From assembly GCA_030247855.1 (NCBI GenBank), contig JAPDRN010000108.1, positions 56,099 to 120,098 of the forward strand: 64,000 nucleotides of DNA, written 5' to 3'. The notes beneath the pieces were generated by a model, which was not told the origin of the DNA, searched no databases, and saw nothing but the letters and a program-made list of their open reading frames with translations. Positions 35,452-46,864 of the stretch are shown here, piece after piece. The position numbers and the translations under genes are program-made. How positions within the stretch are numbered: position 1 is the first letter of the stretch; every line of letters begins with the position of its first letter. The DNA comes from Knufia peltigerae (lineage: Eukaryota; Ascomycota; Eurotiomycetes; Chaetothyriales; Trichomeriaceae).

Positions 35452-36321
35452 TTACGGACTCTTTCCAATAGCTTCATCGACAAGGTGCCATGTGTGATTG
35501 GCTACCTTGGTCATTTGTTCCTCGCTGAAGATTGTCTTGTTTCCTATTGACCGTCCCCTATTATCAATATTGCTCCAAAATATGCCTTCATTATTCTCTC
35601 CCGAGGCTGCCGCACATCGAGCCACTCCACTCAGCAACCTTTCCGCACACACATCAGGGGTCACTGCAACAATTTTGAAAGCCAGTTTCATCAAGGGCTG
35701 CAGATACCAGGGGAGTTCTCTGAAGAGGCCCGTTTCAACACCACCAGGATAGGCGTGCACAAAGTGCCGCCTCCCAGCATCGTTTCCATGAAGTTTCTGC
35801 TGCTGTGCAGCATGATACTGAACCATGACATCGTTCATTACAATGCAATGATTCGCCGCCTTGGCGAGAGAGTAGTGTTTCTTGAGATCCAGGTCTTCCC
35901 AATCCAACTTGCTCGGATCGCCTGTCTTGCCGTCTAAGACGATGACGACCTTGGCATCGTTTTTCAGGACGGGCAGAAGTTCGCGTATCAGCAGCTGTTT
36001 CCCATAGTAGTGCAGGGCCATCTTGCGATCGATTCCATCCGGTGTCTCTGTCCTCCCTGCGGTCGTCATGATTCCTTGGGTCATGACCAGAAAGTCAAGT
36101 TTCGGCTCCGCCGCCGACTTGAATGTGTCGGTGTATTGTTTGATCTGGCGCATGGACGAAGCGTCCAGGGGTCGGAATTCCATGTTGCTGTGCGGCGTGG
36201 TGGTGGGTTTGGTGCGACCGCTGATGATGACTGACGACGACGAGGTGTCAGCGGCGAGGCGACAAGCCATGCCATAGCCAATGCCACTTGTTCCTCCCAC
36301 CACCAAAGCTCTCAGGCCCAT
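35452..36321 (-). CDS. Atypical short-chain dehydrogenase/reductase
   Basis: Single exon, 289 aa, ATG 36321. A Rossmann fold is evident: VVGGTSGIGYGMA (cofactor loop, about 7-19), ISGRTKP (NADP-preferring Arg region) and PLDASS. Two canonical SDR features differ: the NNAG strand is TQGIMTT, and the usual catalytic Ser strand reads VIVLDGKTGDP. The YxxxK pair is kept (YSLAK, ~150), then PGGVETGLF. Several uncharacterised fungal SDRs share this layout, so it may be a real subfamily rather than a dead enzyme. The substrate is unknown. It lies between a drug transporter and an FAH-family hydrolase. Confidence 0.87.
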   Translation of the reverse strand: MGLRALVVGGTSGIGYGMACRLAADTSSSSVIISGRTKPTTTPHSNMEFRPLDASSMRQIKQYTDTFKSAAEPKLDFLVMTQGIMTTAGRTETPDGIDRKMALHYYGKQLLIRELLPVLKNDAKVVIVLDGKTGDPSKLDWEDLDLKKHYSLAKAANHCIVMNDVMVQYHAAQQQKLHGNDAGRRHFVHAYPGGVETGLFRELPWYLQPLMKLAFKIVAVTPDVCAERLLSGVARCAAASGENNEGIFWSNIDNRGRSIGNKTIFSEEQMTKVANHTWHLVDEAIGKSP

Positions 36322-37262
36322 ATTGTCGTTCTGGAGGTGTCTGTATCAAGCAGGAAATTGTTGATCAAGTAATCTGTGTCCAGCCTACGGAAGCAGGAGG
36401 CCTAGGTAACATTGACAGATACTACATATATATGACTGGATAATATTATCGCTCTCGAAACGAGTAAATTTCGAGAAGTTAGTTGGGACCGTCGGCGAGA
36501 GATATACAGTTACAGTAAGTAAGAATATTTCGAGAATTTGTTATTGTAATGTCAAAACACCAATTGCTGACTTTCAAGGCCACGAAGTCTTGATAACGTC
36601 CTAAGAACGTCAATAAGTGGCGGCATTAACATTAGTCTGGCGCTAGCAATCGAGTACAGTTTTCTAGCCACGGACACTTGGCCCTTCGTAAGGAGTACTA
36701 TGGATTCTTGTGATGAATACTGTAGACGTAGTGTATAGATTGGATGGGGTATCTCTTCGGCTTTGGTAGCATAAATCCATCTCGAATTGTCCCCATGGAC
36801 AAAAACTTGAAGGTTCGAAGTCCCAACCCAGCGGTCAGCGCTTCTGAGACTTATCCCGACTATGACCATTCACCCCCTTTTTGATAGAGATGTTACAGTA
36901 GTCATGGAAACTTGCTGAAGAATCCGGGGTTCGGTTTAATCCACTAAGCAGCTGGTTTCAGGACAAGCCCAACCTCCATTCCACTCAGCCAAAGGAGTTG
37001 CCAAATCGGCAGACAGGTATTTGTGCCCAGCAGCTCCGAACGTTTCCAATTCCCTTCCGGGGGTTCGGCCCCTGGGGGGACCAAGTACGCACGTACAAGG
37101 GCGACCCGGCCCAACCCAGTAGCATCACACTCAATGCGAGCATGTGTTGACCGTATTGTTCAATTCAACGGGTCTCGCTTGGCTCCTCGCAAAGTCGCGA
37201 CTGGACAAACTGTATGGGAAGTAAAGCATCAACGACACAAAACGGATTCACTTCAAAAAAAC
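36322..37262. other. Divergent intergenic region
   Basis: Between the SDR (minus) and FAH gene (plus). No coding region is supported; an open frame extending upstream from 37263 begins with GTG. Confidence 0.5.
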
Positions 37263-38235
37263 ATGAAGACCGCTTTTCGCCGCTTGGTACGCTTCAAGAC
37301 CTCTGAAGGGAAGATCAAATATGGAGAGGCACCTTCTGAGGGTGCATCAGTCGGTGATGTGATCAAAACCTACAATGGCACTTTTCCTTGGGAACTTGAA
37401 CCGTCGGACGAACAAGCCGTGGTCGGCGAGGTATGCTGGTATCCGGATCGGCAAAAGATGCCTTCTCGAAATGTATACGCTGAGAAACAATTGCGGTGGT
37501 GCAAAACAGATTCTGTGCCCACTGGCCTCCACGCCCATCTTCTACGGCATCGGGTTGAACTACAAGGGACACATAGCCGAAGCCAAATTAGATGTACCGC
37601 CATTTCCGACCGTCTTCACCAAGCCGCCAGGTAAACTGTCCATCCAGCCGTATTTTGCCCGTCTCAAATCTAATCAAGAGGGGATTGTAGGCGCCCTCGC
37701 GGGCCCATATGACCACGTCCACGTTGACCCGGCCTGCCAATTCCTCGACCATGAAAGGGAGCTGGCCTTCATCGTCGGCAAGGACGTGAGGAACTGCAGT
37801 AGTGCCGAGAACAGCGTCGAGGACAATTTACTCGGGTCCAGCGTGGGCAACGACGTTTCCTCGCGATACTGGCAAATGCCCGAGCGGTCCGGCGGTCAGC
37901 ATGGCTATGCAAAGTCCTTTGACCAATTTGGGCCCATCGGCCCGGTGATTGTCTCGACGTCTGAGATCCCCGACCCCCGTCTCGACCTGAAAACGACGTT
38001 GAATGGAGAAGAACGTCAAAACTCCAACACGGGTGGCCTGCTGTCCACGATACCGCAGATCCTCGAGCGTCTGAGTCGCCGAACGACGCTGAGAGAGGGC
38101 ACCGTCGTGATGACGGGGACTCCGTCCGGGGTGGCGGCTTTCTCGAAACCACCCGCGTGGCTCAAGGACGGAGATATGGTCGAAATCAAAATCAGGCAGA
38201 TTGGAAAGATTAGGGATAAGACGGTCATTGGATGA
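37263..38235 (+). CDS. Fumarylacetoacetate hydrolase (FAH) family enzyme
   Basis: Three exons (37263-37430, 37510-37630, 37691-38235) give 277 aa. The start MKTAFRRLVRF...GKIKYGE matches the usual opening of fungal FAHD-type proteins. Core motifs are IFYGIGLNYKGHIAEA, FTKPPGALAGPYD, DHERELAFIVGK (E-x-E metal ligands), GNDVSSR, GPVIV and VMTGTPSGVA. These indicate a Mg-dependent hydrolase, decarboxylase or isomerase of beta-keto acids, as in aromatic catabolism (FAHD1/HpaG class). The second intron (60 bp) has no in-frame stop, so an unspliced message would encode 20 extra residues; splicing restores the conserved KPPGALAGP block and is preferred. Confidence 0.94.
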
Positions 38236-38311
38236 TGACCTAAATCGAAGACCGATGTAGCGCATCCAGAGATCATCGTTCGTAGATACAACAACAACAT
38301 GCAGTACCCAC

Positions 38312-39299
38312 CTAATTATCTTTGCCTGGGATGGTGTTTTTGAAATCTCTGCCTAAAAAATGGGAACATGTCGAAACTGGTAAGCTGTTAGTAAGAGGCT
38401 TGACTCTTGTAGCGTTTGCCCAAAATGATTCCTTAAGCCTTTCCGGTACCTTTTGATTTGAGCTCCAATTCCATTTGCGTCTTCGGTCCTGCTTCCATAT
38501 TGTTGCATGCGGTGTTGTATGCTGGTGGAAGACCTCGGTCACCATGGTCTGCATATCCAGCTGATGAAGACGAAGGGGAAAGCACCCGCCAGCCATACTT
38601 TGATGCCACATGTCAGTCAGTGAGCACTTGAACAAAGATCGTTGAACGTACGGCCAGCAACCATCAATGCAGAACTCCCATTCACCCAGTGGGCAGGGGC
38701 AACAATGACAGTGAGAAATAACAGGCCGATGATGGATGCATATCGTAGGAGCGTCATCATGTAAATCCTGCCCCTGCCCGCGCTATAGATCCGCAGTCTT
38801 TTCTTGTGCAATATATAGGTCGGTTAATCTTCTCCCAGTATTGTGATAGCATGTGGCATGTACCTTTCGGCTCGACCGGCGCAGGCGGCCTCCGTGTAAG
38901 CTGTTCAATATGCAGTCGTTCCTCGGGCGACAGAGTCAAGTTTGGGGTGATCTCAGCCTTGGGTATCACCTTCAATGGCACCTCCACCTTTCGTCCACCA
39001 TCAAGCGCCCAGTCCTCTTGTTGAGGCACGACAAGTTCGGTACTAGCTTCTGACTGTTGTGGTAGGGCCGTACGAGTTCCCTCCAATTGTTGCTGTGCTT
39101 GCTGTCGTGCGTAGACTACCTGGATCGGAACTCGTTCATTCTTCTTCTGCTTCTTCTTCTCGACCGGCAGGGGCTTGAACTTCTGATACAGTGGACGGGA
39201 AGTGCTAAATCGAGCATGCTTGGTTGCCGCATATCGTCTCGAGCACGTGCTGAAGGCAAGACGCACCTCCGCGACTAGAAAGGGCGGAAGGCTTCCCAT
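38312..39299 (-). pseudogene. Frame-broken mitochondrial membrane-protein gene
   Basis: The N-terminal part (ATG 39299) is intact: an Arg-rich presequence (STCSRRYAATKHARFSTSRP), a Lys/Gln-rich linker and PNLTLSPEERLHIEQLTRRP. The conserved C-terminal membrane part lies just downstream but in other frames: LRIYSAGRGRIYMMTLLRYA with a hydrophobic helix (38640-38811), AGAFPFVFISWICRP after a GT-AG intron, then MVTEVFHQ shifted by one base (about 38535). The best donor at the first junction gives a frame that stops after a few codons; only a weak donor keeps the helix in frame. From memory, fungal homologues join these segments in one protein. Either a decayed gene or local sequence error fits. 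An alternative transcript cannot be excluded. Confidence 0.5.
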
Positions 39300-39307
39300 T
39301 GAATAGC

Positions 39308-39918
39308 TCAGCAGTGTCTATTGTTTGAAGTCATTGTCGTTGACCAAACTCGGCACTCTTCCCCGAAATTGGTCCGACGCGGTCTCACTGTCCACTGGAG
39401 ATTTGGAGGAAACTGCACCTGAGGTTGGGACCCCGTTTGGGCAGGAGGACGATGCCGCCCTGTGCTCACCTCCCGCCGCGGGAATCGCACCAGCGCCAAG
39501 CGCCAAGCCATGCATGAACGCTTCCAATCACAGTATGTGTGGAGGGTATGGGGGTTCTTCTTGATGTGCACCACTTCTTCATGGACAAGAGTCTCCTGTT
39601 GCTCCGTCAGCGTCGCCGATTGCATACAGTCTTCTAAAATGCTGTCTCACCAACAAGACGAAAGAGCTCAAATCGTACCGTGGTCCGGACTCATTGCCGA
39701 CGACTTCGTTTGACAAATACTTAACCCAGGTGGTGTTCGTCAACGACAGCAAGGCGGCTGATGCACAGCGGCTGAGTCGAATCAACACGATCGGGAGCAT
39801 CCAGTAGTCCATCGTGGATCGAGCACCTTCACCTTCACCCTCGTCAGCTTCCGTCTCTGAGAGGGGTTCGATCAAGAGCCTGAGGACGTGCTGTGACTTG
39901 GAATCTTCCGCCGCGCCG
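39308..39918 (-). pseudogene. Remnant ORF split over three frames
   Basis: Three overlapping minus-strand frames read like successive parts of one protein. The first has SAALLSLTNTTWVKYLSNEV...GPRYDLSSFVLLVRQHFRRL (39579-39918). The next has LTEQQETLVHEEVVHIKKNP (to about 39500). The last has FMHGLALGAGAIPAAGGEHR (39318-39518). No room for introns exists at the frame changes, and no ATG opens the first part. I do not recognise the family. Best read as a decayed gene, though assembly indels would look the same. Confidence 0.4.
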
Positions 39919-40544
39919 CCGCGATTGGAGTTCCTATACTATTTCTCCAGAAAGCTCGTCTAGCTTTCCCAACTTACTCGGTACCTACTATTGCTTTCGT
40001 ACTGATCCCAACATTCATTTCATGCATCTAACAGCGGCTCCGGATCGGGATCTTGTTTCCGAGGCCGTTTTGGGTAATATCGGAACGAAATCCGACCTTC
40101 TCCTAGTAATAAGCTAATGTACTCGGATCTTCTTACTCTCCGTTGAGATCGAATCTAATTACTAGTTGCAGTTGCTCTTCTCCATTATTCCTTCGAGATT
40201 CCCCGTATTTGTCCTTTTTTGCATCATAGCAGTGTCTAAGATCTGTATGTATTTGGAATCATACACTTAGTTTGCTCGACCCACTTCCCAGCATACCGCT
40301 GCAATCCGTACCAACCTGGAGATTCATGTGGTACTAGTAGTCACTAAGTGCCGCTGGACAACACGGTATACAGGACTACATCTTGATCAGATTAAGGATA
40401 TAGAGCCAAATACTATCAGTCAGTACTAGTGGTATAGGTCTTCTGAAGTAAGTACTTGCTCCTTTCTTTCTAGGTGAACGTACTGTGAGGATACTCAGTA
40501 CTTACTATTCTCAAAGCAAAACCATCGGCATCTCTACAGCAAAA
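39919..40544. other. AT-richer intergenic region
   Basis: Promoter side of the TPP-enzyme gene. No coding region is supported. Confidence 0.5.
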
Positions 40545-43500
40545 ATGCCTGCGACAGATCTTGAAGTCGCCAATGGTGCTACCACTATGACCGCGGCCAG
40601 CGCTTTCTTTGACACACTTGGTAAGCAGTACTGACACGGTCTTCAAGTTCATTTCAAACCGAAATTCCAGCGACAATGTACCTCTCTATCGTCCTGCATA
40701 ATACCATAGAGTACATGCCATTTTGGACAAATAGTACCCAGAATTAAGCGATAATACTGACAAGTTTCTTTGCAGTTGAGACTGGAATGGAGTATTGCTT
40801 CGCGAATCTGTAAGATCGGATCTGATTTGCACACATACCTCGAGTCCTGTTCTTGCCTGTTTCAAACGAATATTCTAGTTCTGACAATCATTGCTTCTCT
40901 CCAAAAGGGGGAGCGACCATCCAGCAATTCTCGAGGCGATGGCAGGAGCGAAAAGAGGTCAGTGGTAATCCATTTGAGGATATCGGGTTCGACTTGTATC
41001 TTGAAAAGCAGTGGCAACCAAGTTGAAGTTGGAATCTGCCGTTAGTCAAGCTGCTGATGCGACATTAAGACCCTTCGAGACCGTTTCCTACGATCATCAC
41101 TTGTCCCTCCGAGTTTGTGGCCCTGTCGGCTGCACTTGGTTACGCTCAAGTCACGGGGATTCCGGTAGGTTTCTGGATTTTTTGCTGTCTCTTCCCGACC
41201 CCAACGATATCTAGGGCAGAATTCATCTTGTCAATCTCTGAGCTGCTAATGGCTAACGGACTATCGGCTCTTGCATAGCAATGCGTCCTTGTCCATGTCG
41301 ACTGTGGTACGCTGGCTCTCGGCCAGTCGATCCATAATGCCTCTGTGGCCAGAGTTCCGGTGCTTTGTTTCGCAGGGTTGAGTCCCTCAACGCAAGATGG
41401 CGAGAAAGTGGGATCACGGACAGAGTAAGTATCGCAGAAGTTCGCGAAAATTTACCCCCAGCCTTGTTACGGTTCCATATTCTGACTGGTGTTACTTCTT
41501 AAGGTATATCCATTGGCTCCAGGACGTCCACGACCAGCAAGCCATTGTAAGACAATACTGTCGGTATTCGGGAGAAATCCGGATCAGCGAAAATATCAAA
41601 CAAGTCACTCTTCGAGCTTTGCAATTCTCAACCTCGGATCCTAAGGGCCCATGCTATCTTGTTGCCGGGAGAGAAGTTCTCGAGCAGGTATGAAGCAATC
41701 GAATTTCATTCGTTCCGGTCAAACTGTTTTTCCAAGGCAGCAACGACAAAATCTAACTAGGAAGCTAACTTTACTAGCATATTGAGATTCCCGATCTCCA
41801 GGGACTTTCAATGGGCCCTATTTCACCGACTGGTCTCCCAGAATCAGGTAAGGAAGATTTTCAATACTAGATGCCTTTGCCTCTGACCTCGATTGCCAAA
41901 TCTGGATCTCCAGGAGCTGACGGGAAGTTTCATTGGCGCGTGCAGGTGTGGAATTGATCTCTCACGCCCTCATTAATGCCAAACGGCCTTTGATCATTAC
42001 CGGATATTCCGGGCGTAATCTTCGTGTCCCTCCGCTTCTAGCCAAACTTTGCGATCAGTTACCGATTCGAGTCGTTGAAACGGTCGGCTCTGACTTGTGC
42101 ATCCGTCATGATCATGACGCCTATGTTGGGTTCACTGTGAGGACACATCCTGAGGTTCTCAAGGCTGACGTGATCATCGTCCTGGACTGTGACGTGCCTT
42201 GGATTCCAACAGCAGGAAAGCCTGCGAAAGGTACGACAGCTCTCCCCCTCCATCGTCATGCGTTTCCTGACCCTGATCAACCAGATGTGACAACATTTCA
42301 CCTGGACGTGGATCCTCTCAAACAGCAAATGCCGCGTAAGAAGTCTTCCTCTCCAAGATAAATATTTGCTTGAGTGGTTCGGATAATCCTGACTCAGAGT
42401 GGACGTGCCAGTCTTCTACATTAACGCTGGGAAACGGTATCGGGTCAGTAGTGAGCTCGCCATCACACAGCTCATCCATTTCCTCAATCAGCAAAATTTA
42501 CGACAGGAGCATCATGCGGCTGCCTTTGAGGAACGTGCCCGGGAGGCACGAGCATGGAGGCAAAATCTGCGTGAACTTGAGGCTCCCCCTATCGACGGCA
42601 CCATTCGAATGCCTTTCCTGGCAGCCCGCCTACGCCATCATGTGCCGCCCCAAACTACGTACGTGCTCGAGGCCGTGACGAACGCGGCAGGACTAGTCGA
42701 CCATTTGGGCTTGGTTGAGGTGCGTTTCTCTGGAGTCCGGAATGAACTAAAGCTCCACCGGGGGAGAGTGGGTGACAAGCCTTGGAGAAGGCGAGCGCAC
42801 TCTACCCTTTTCCTCTCGCCTGTCCCGTTGAACAAATTGCTTTACTTGATTTCGTTTGCTCTTCGGTGAAATTGATACGTCTCAATGCTGACTTATATCA
42901 ATATTTCAGCCAGGGTCTATGTATGGCAGCGGCGCTGGTGGGCTGGGATGGGGCGGTGGTGCAGCTCTGGGTGCCAAGCTTGCTAAACCAGGCTCTTTTG
43001 TCTGCGCGGTGTACGTTCGATCACACCTTCGTCAAAATTTGCCGGATCTCTCCAGGCAACACTCTGCCCTACTCTAGTTGTTCTTTGGTTTGATGTTGCC
43101 CTAGTGCGGACTTCGCTAACTTTACTCCTTAGACTGGGAGACGGCACCTTTTTCTTCGCCCAGATGGACAGCGTCTATTGGATTTCCCGACGCTACGACA
43201 TCCCGTTCCTCATGGTAGTTCTGAACAACGGAGGCTGGGAGGCTCCTAAGGTGTCCGCCCTGTTGGTCAATGATGCCGGGTTGGCCTCGCAGGTGTCGAA
43301 GAAAAGTATGGTATTCGCCTTTTTCATCGCAGTGGCTCCCCCGAAAGTTTGTGACGTGTGCTGACCGAGAGGTACACCATATTCAGCATTGAATATTTCG
43401 TTTGAACCGTCGCCAGATTATCCTGGCATCGCCGCCGCCGCAGGAAAGGCCTGGGGCAGAACCGTCACGGATCCGAAAAACCTCGACACGGTGTTGAGCG

Positions 43501-43686
43501 AAGCTGTTAATGTTGTGAAAGGGGGAATATCAGCTCTTGTGGAAGTCAGGTGCGTTACTCATTGCTATACACTGTCGAAATTGGCTGTGGTCAATCAGAT
43601 TTCGCCCCCGTTCCACAATGCTGACTTGGGGGAACATTCGCAGAATTCCATCCCGGTGGCCCACGTTCCCCGATGTGCCTGCGTGA
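40545..43686 (+). CDS. Thiamine-diphosphate-dependent enzyme (acetolactate synthase/benzoylformate decarboxylase-like)
   Basis: Fourteen exons: 40545-40620, 40776-40809, 40908-40957, 41070-41164, 41279-41424, 41504-41687, 41778-41847, 41946-42230, 42285-42335, 42400-42719, 42910-43010, 43133-43305, 43387-43549 and 43644-43686. They give 596 aa, the family's normal length, with every phase closed. The N-terminal Pyr domain has CFANLGSD and TCPSEFVALSAALGYAQVTG with the ThDP-activating Glu. The central domain has PLIITGYSGRN and HLDVDPLKQ. The PP domain has GGLGWGGGAALGAKLAKPG and the ThDP/Mg motif LGDGTFFFA...LNNGGW. The likely chemistry is decarboxylation or carboligation of a 2-keto acid. 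The substrate is unknown. The downstream permease and aldehyde dehydrogenase suggest the product may be an aldehyde. The 54-bp intron 42231-42284 is also open in frame, so its removal is less certain. Confidence 0.91.
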
Positions 43687-44263
43687 ATCGGCACTTCGTG
43701 GGCCGTGAAGTCAATCGAAAATAGAATGTTGACAATTGAGGTGAAGGAAGAGAGGAAACACCATGTTGAGTCCAAGGAGAGAACAAAAACGATGCGGACA
43801 ATTGTCAAAAGATGAGAAGGATTTGTGGCTGTCTGTAACCAAGAACCTTTATCTCGTCAACTGGCAAGGCTTCTCCTAAGTAGATCTGTCATGTACAATT
43901 ATCTATTTGGAATCTGATGCAGCATTAGAGGGAGGCTCAAAGGCCCAACTAAGCCGGTAAGTTATATTCAAATACATATCCCATTTTCCTTCAACGTATA
44001 GATTGGCATTGGAACTTCGTCTCAAGTTTCTAGAGTGTACGCTATCGTTAAGAGTGTGTAGCTACATACTTTGACCCCTTTCCGTATGTTTCGGCTTTAC
44101 AAAACTAGATACTCCTGGTAATAGAAATGGAAAGGTGGCGGGTAGATATCCTATTAGGAATACGAATACCATATAGTAATATCCTTCTCTTTGGTCGCCA
44201 CCTCAACCAGCCTAGCATACTATTTCTGAATGGATCATTCGTCCACGTTCGACAGCTCTCGTA
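43687..44263. other. Convergent intergenic region
   Basis: 3' flanks of the TPP enzyme and the MFS permease. AT-rich, nothing coding. Confidence 0.5.
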
Positions 44264-46167
44264 TTACGAAGCGTAACGGAAATGCGGGTGACGATGGCCC
44301 AACTGATTCGCTTCGTCCTCGCTGAGGCCGATCAGGCGATCATCGCGACGTCCCAGGTTACGTTGCTTGTTTTCCCAAGTTGCGTAGAGATAATAGGAAG
44401 CGGTGGCGGAGACCGCAACAATACTGAAGGCCAAATTTATCGAGTGACCGACAATGAAGAGTGGAGCCTGCGCGTTGGTGTATGTCCACGACGAGATAAA
44501 ACTGCCCAGACCTCCCACGCCGACAACCATAGCCGTCGAAACTGCTCGCACGGCCGGGACAGGCGAATTGTTGCCCGCCCACTGCCCAGTAGTCCATGTG
44601 TCAGCGTTTTGGTCAATGCAGTCTGCCTGTGGGGGTACAGGCGAGGCACATGTGAAGAACAAGAAAAGGAGATGAGATTTACTCACCGCTAGAGTTAGAG
44701 GAACCCCCGTGGAGCCGAAACCTACGCCGAGAAACAAGGCCATGTATCGCAAACCAGATATCTTGAGGAGAGCCGGACCTGAGAGGGTAAAGATCAGGAG
44801 GAGCATGAAGCAGAGCACCATGAAAGGTACAAAGCACAGCATGACGAGTCCACGGCGCTTGATCCTGTCGGATAGCCACCCCTGGAAGATGACCACGATG
44901 GCGGCCAGGAGGAACGGAGCGCCACTCATAATCTGCGCGGTACCCGCACGGTACCCCATAGCTTTGATTATCTGGATGAAGTTCAGCCTTGCGGACAGAA
45001 GGATAGAGGAAATGAGGGGATTGAGAGGAGAGGCGCACCGATGGAAGGAAGATAATACATGCTTGCGTAGGGACGTTGATGGCCATGTACAATATCGATG
45101 CGATCCAGTTCCCAATGTTCATCGTGGCGGCTTTGATGTCCTTCATCCGGACCCCGGGCACAGTCTCTTCTAACATCTGGCGACGAAGGCGTTCGAGACC
45201 GACCTGCTTTTCGGCTGGCTTGAGAAACCATGCAGTTTCAATGTCGGTGGGCAAGATTATAAATGACACCGTGCCGAGAACCATGGAGATGATGCCTTCA
45301 AAGAGGTAGATGTGTCGCCATGTGTGAATTGGCCCAAAGTCGGGCAAGTGCTCGAAACCCAGCGCCAGAAATGGACCGATAAACCCAGATGTGTAGGCGG
45401 ATGACCCCACAATACTGATACGGGTGACGACCTCGTAACGTGGATAGAAGGACGACAAGTAGAAGGCGTATCCAGGGAAAAGACCCCCTTCGGCGAGACC
45501 TAGGAGCAGACGCATGGCGATTAAGCTCCCGTAGCTGTGGATGAATGTCGTACACAGGGTGATGAGTCCAAAGATAAAGCAGAGGCACGACAGCCATATC
45601 CGAGCCCCCACTTTCTTCAGGATTATGTTGGACGGCACTTCGACCACAATGTAGGTGAAGTACTAGAATGGGCGTTAGAAATGGTCCAATTAAGCATTCA
45701 GAAGAGCAAGATTGAGGAACAAGAGAATCAGAGAGTGAGAGTGAGACATACAAAAGCTGTAGAAGCCCAATTGAAGTCCAATCCCTTCATGTTGAGGTCC
45801 TTTTCTAAGCCGACCACTTTGGCATTCCCCAGATTGGCCCTGTCATGAGGTTTAGTAAAGAGCAGCCGAAGCGAGCCTTTTCAGTCTGATCTTCATCATA
45901 CCTGTCGATAAAAGCAAATATGAAACTCAGCGTCAACAGAGGCACGATATAGAGATCACATTTCCTCCTAAACGAGCGCTCGACAATCGGGTCAAGAGGA
46001 AGGTTCAGGGTGTCGACAAAAGCATCCGCCTGGCCACTGGAGATCGCGAGGGGCTTCTTGACGATTTCTTCTTGGGTGAAGACATTCTCCGTTGCTGATA
46101 CGTCTCTAATCTCACCCGCGTTGTTGCTGGTAGATTGAACGGGTGCTCTGTTTGCGCCTTTTTCCAT
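44264..46167 (-). CDS. MFS permease, anion:cation symporter (Dal5/Tna1-like) family
   Basis: Five exons (45902-46167, 45752-45839, 45039-45662, 44687-44971, 44264-44581) give 526 aa. TM1 joins across intron 1 as FAFIDR-ANLGNAKV, the family signature. Later marks are VVEVPSNIILKKVGAR, LLLGLAEGGLFPG, WRHIYLFEGI and, after the last junction, WAGNNSPVPAVRAVSTAM. Around 12 TM segments are visible. Family members carry nicotinate, allantoate, pantothenate and other carboxylates with protons. Position between the TPP enzyme and aldehyde dehydrogenase suggests uptake of the acid they consume. A second in-frame acceptor (exon start 44626) would add 15 residues; the 44581 start gives the family consensus. 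Confidence 0.95.
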
Positions 46168-46864
46168 TTTGGAGGACGCTCTGCCAAGTCAATATATGTG
46201 GAGGAAACAAGTAACAGATTCGCCTGACGTAGAATCTGCAGGATGAAATGAAAACCAGTCCTGCGGAAAGCAGGATCTATATATCCAATGTGTCTGTCAC
46301 TCTCACTTATCGGTGCCACTAGGAAGCTGAGCAGCCGCTTGCCGCGCCAGACTGCTTGTCGATTCTCGATTGGCATATTCTACGCCAGTCTAGAGCAATA
46401 TCCGGGGTCTGGTACGTTAGCCCCGTCTAGGGTAGATGTCATCCCTTGAACAACAGCCTTCGGAGGCGGGAAGAATACGAGGAAAAATCGAGGAACCCCG
46501 AAAGAGTTCTGGCTGATCAATTTGATGTCAAGGCAGGGGGAAACCTTGAAAAGTTGTTGGTCAGATCGAATCGGAACAGGAACCGAACACGGGGTGCATA
46601 GAATAGCGGGGTCCCCACCACAGGCCCGGTGGTTTCTAGACCTCCAACGTTGACCATACGCGTGATGTTAGTGACAGTCCACGTTTACTTTCTCCCCCGC
46701 CAATATCCATGCTACTTGTTACTATGTAACCCTCACCAGAAAGATTTTGGGCCAGCCGGAGGTGTTACCGATGCAAACAAATGAACACTAGTATGTAGCC
46801 ACACTTATCGCATAGAAGGATCTATCCGCTGACATTCGGCAGGACATTGGAATCGAACTATATC
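46168..46864. other. Intergenic region between permease and aldehyde dehydrogenase
   Basis: Promoter of the permease and 3' flank of the dehydrogenase. No coding region is supported. Confidence 0.5.

Noticed and set aside
37023..37262. 80-codon upstream extension of the FAH-family protein
   Set aside because: Opens with GTG and adds sequence not expected in the family.
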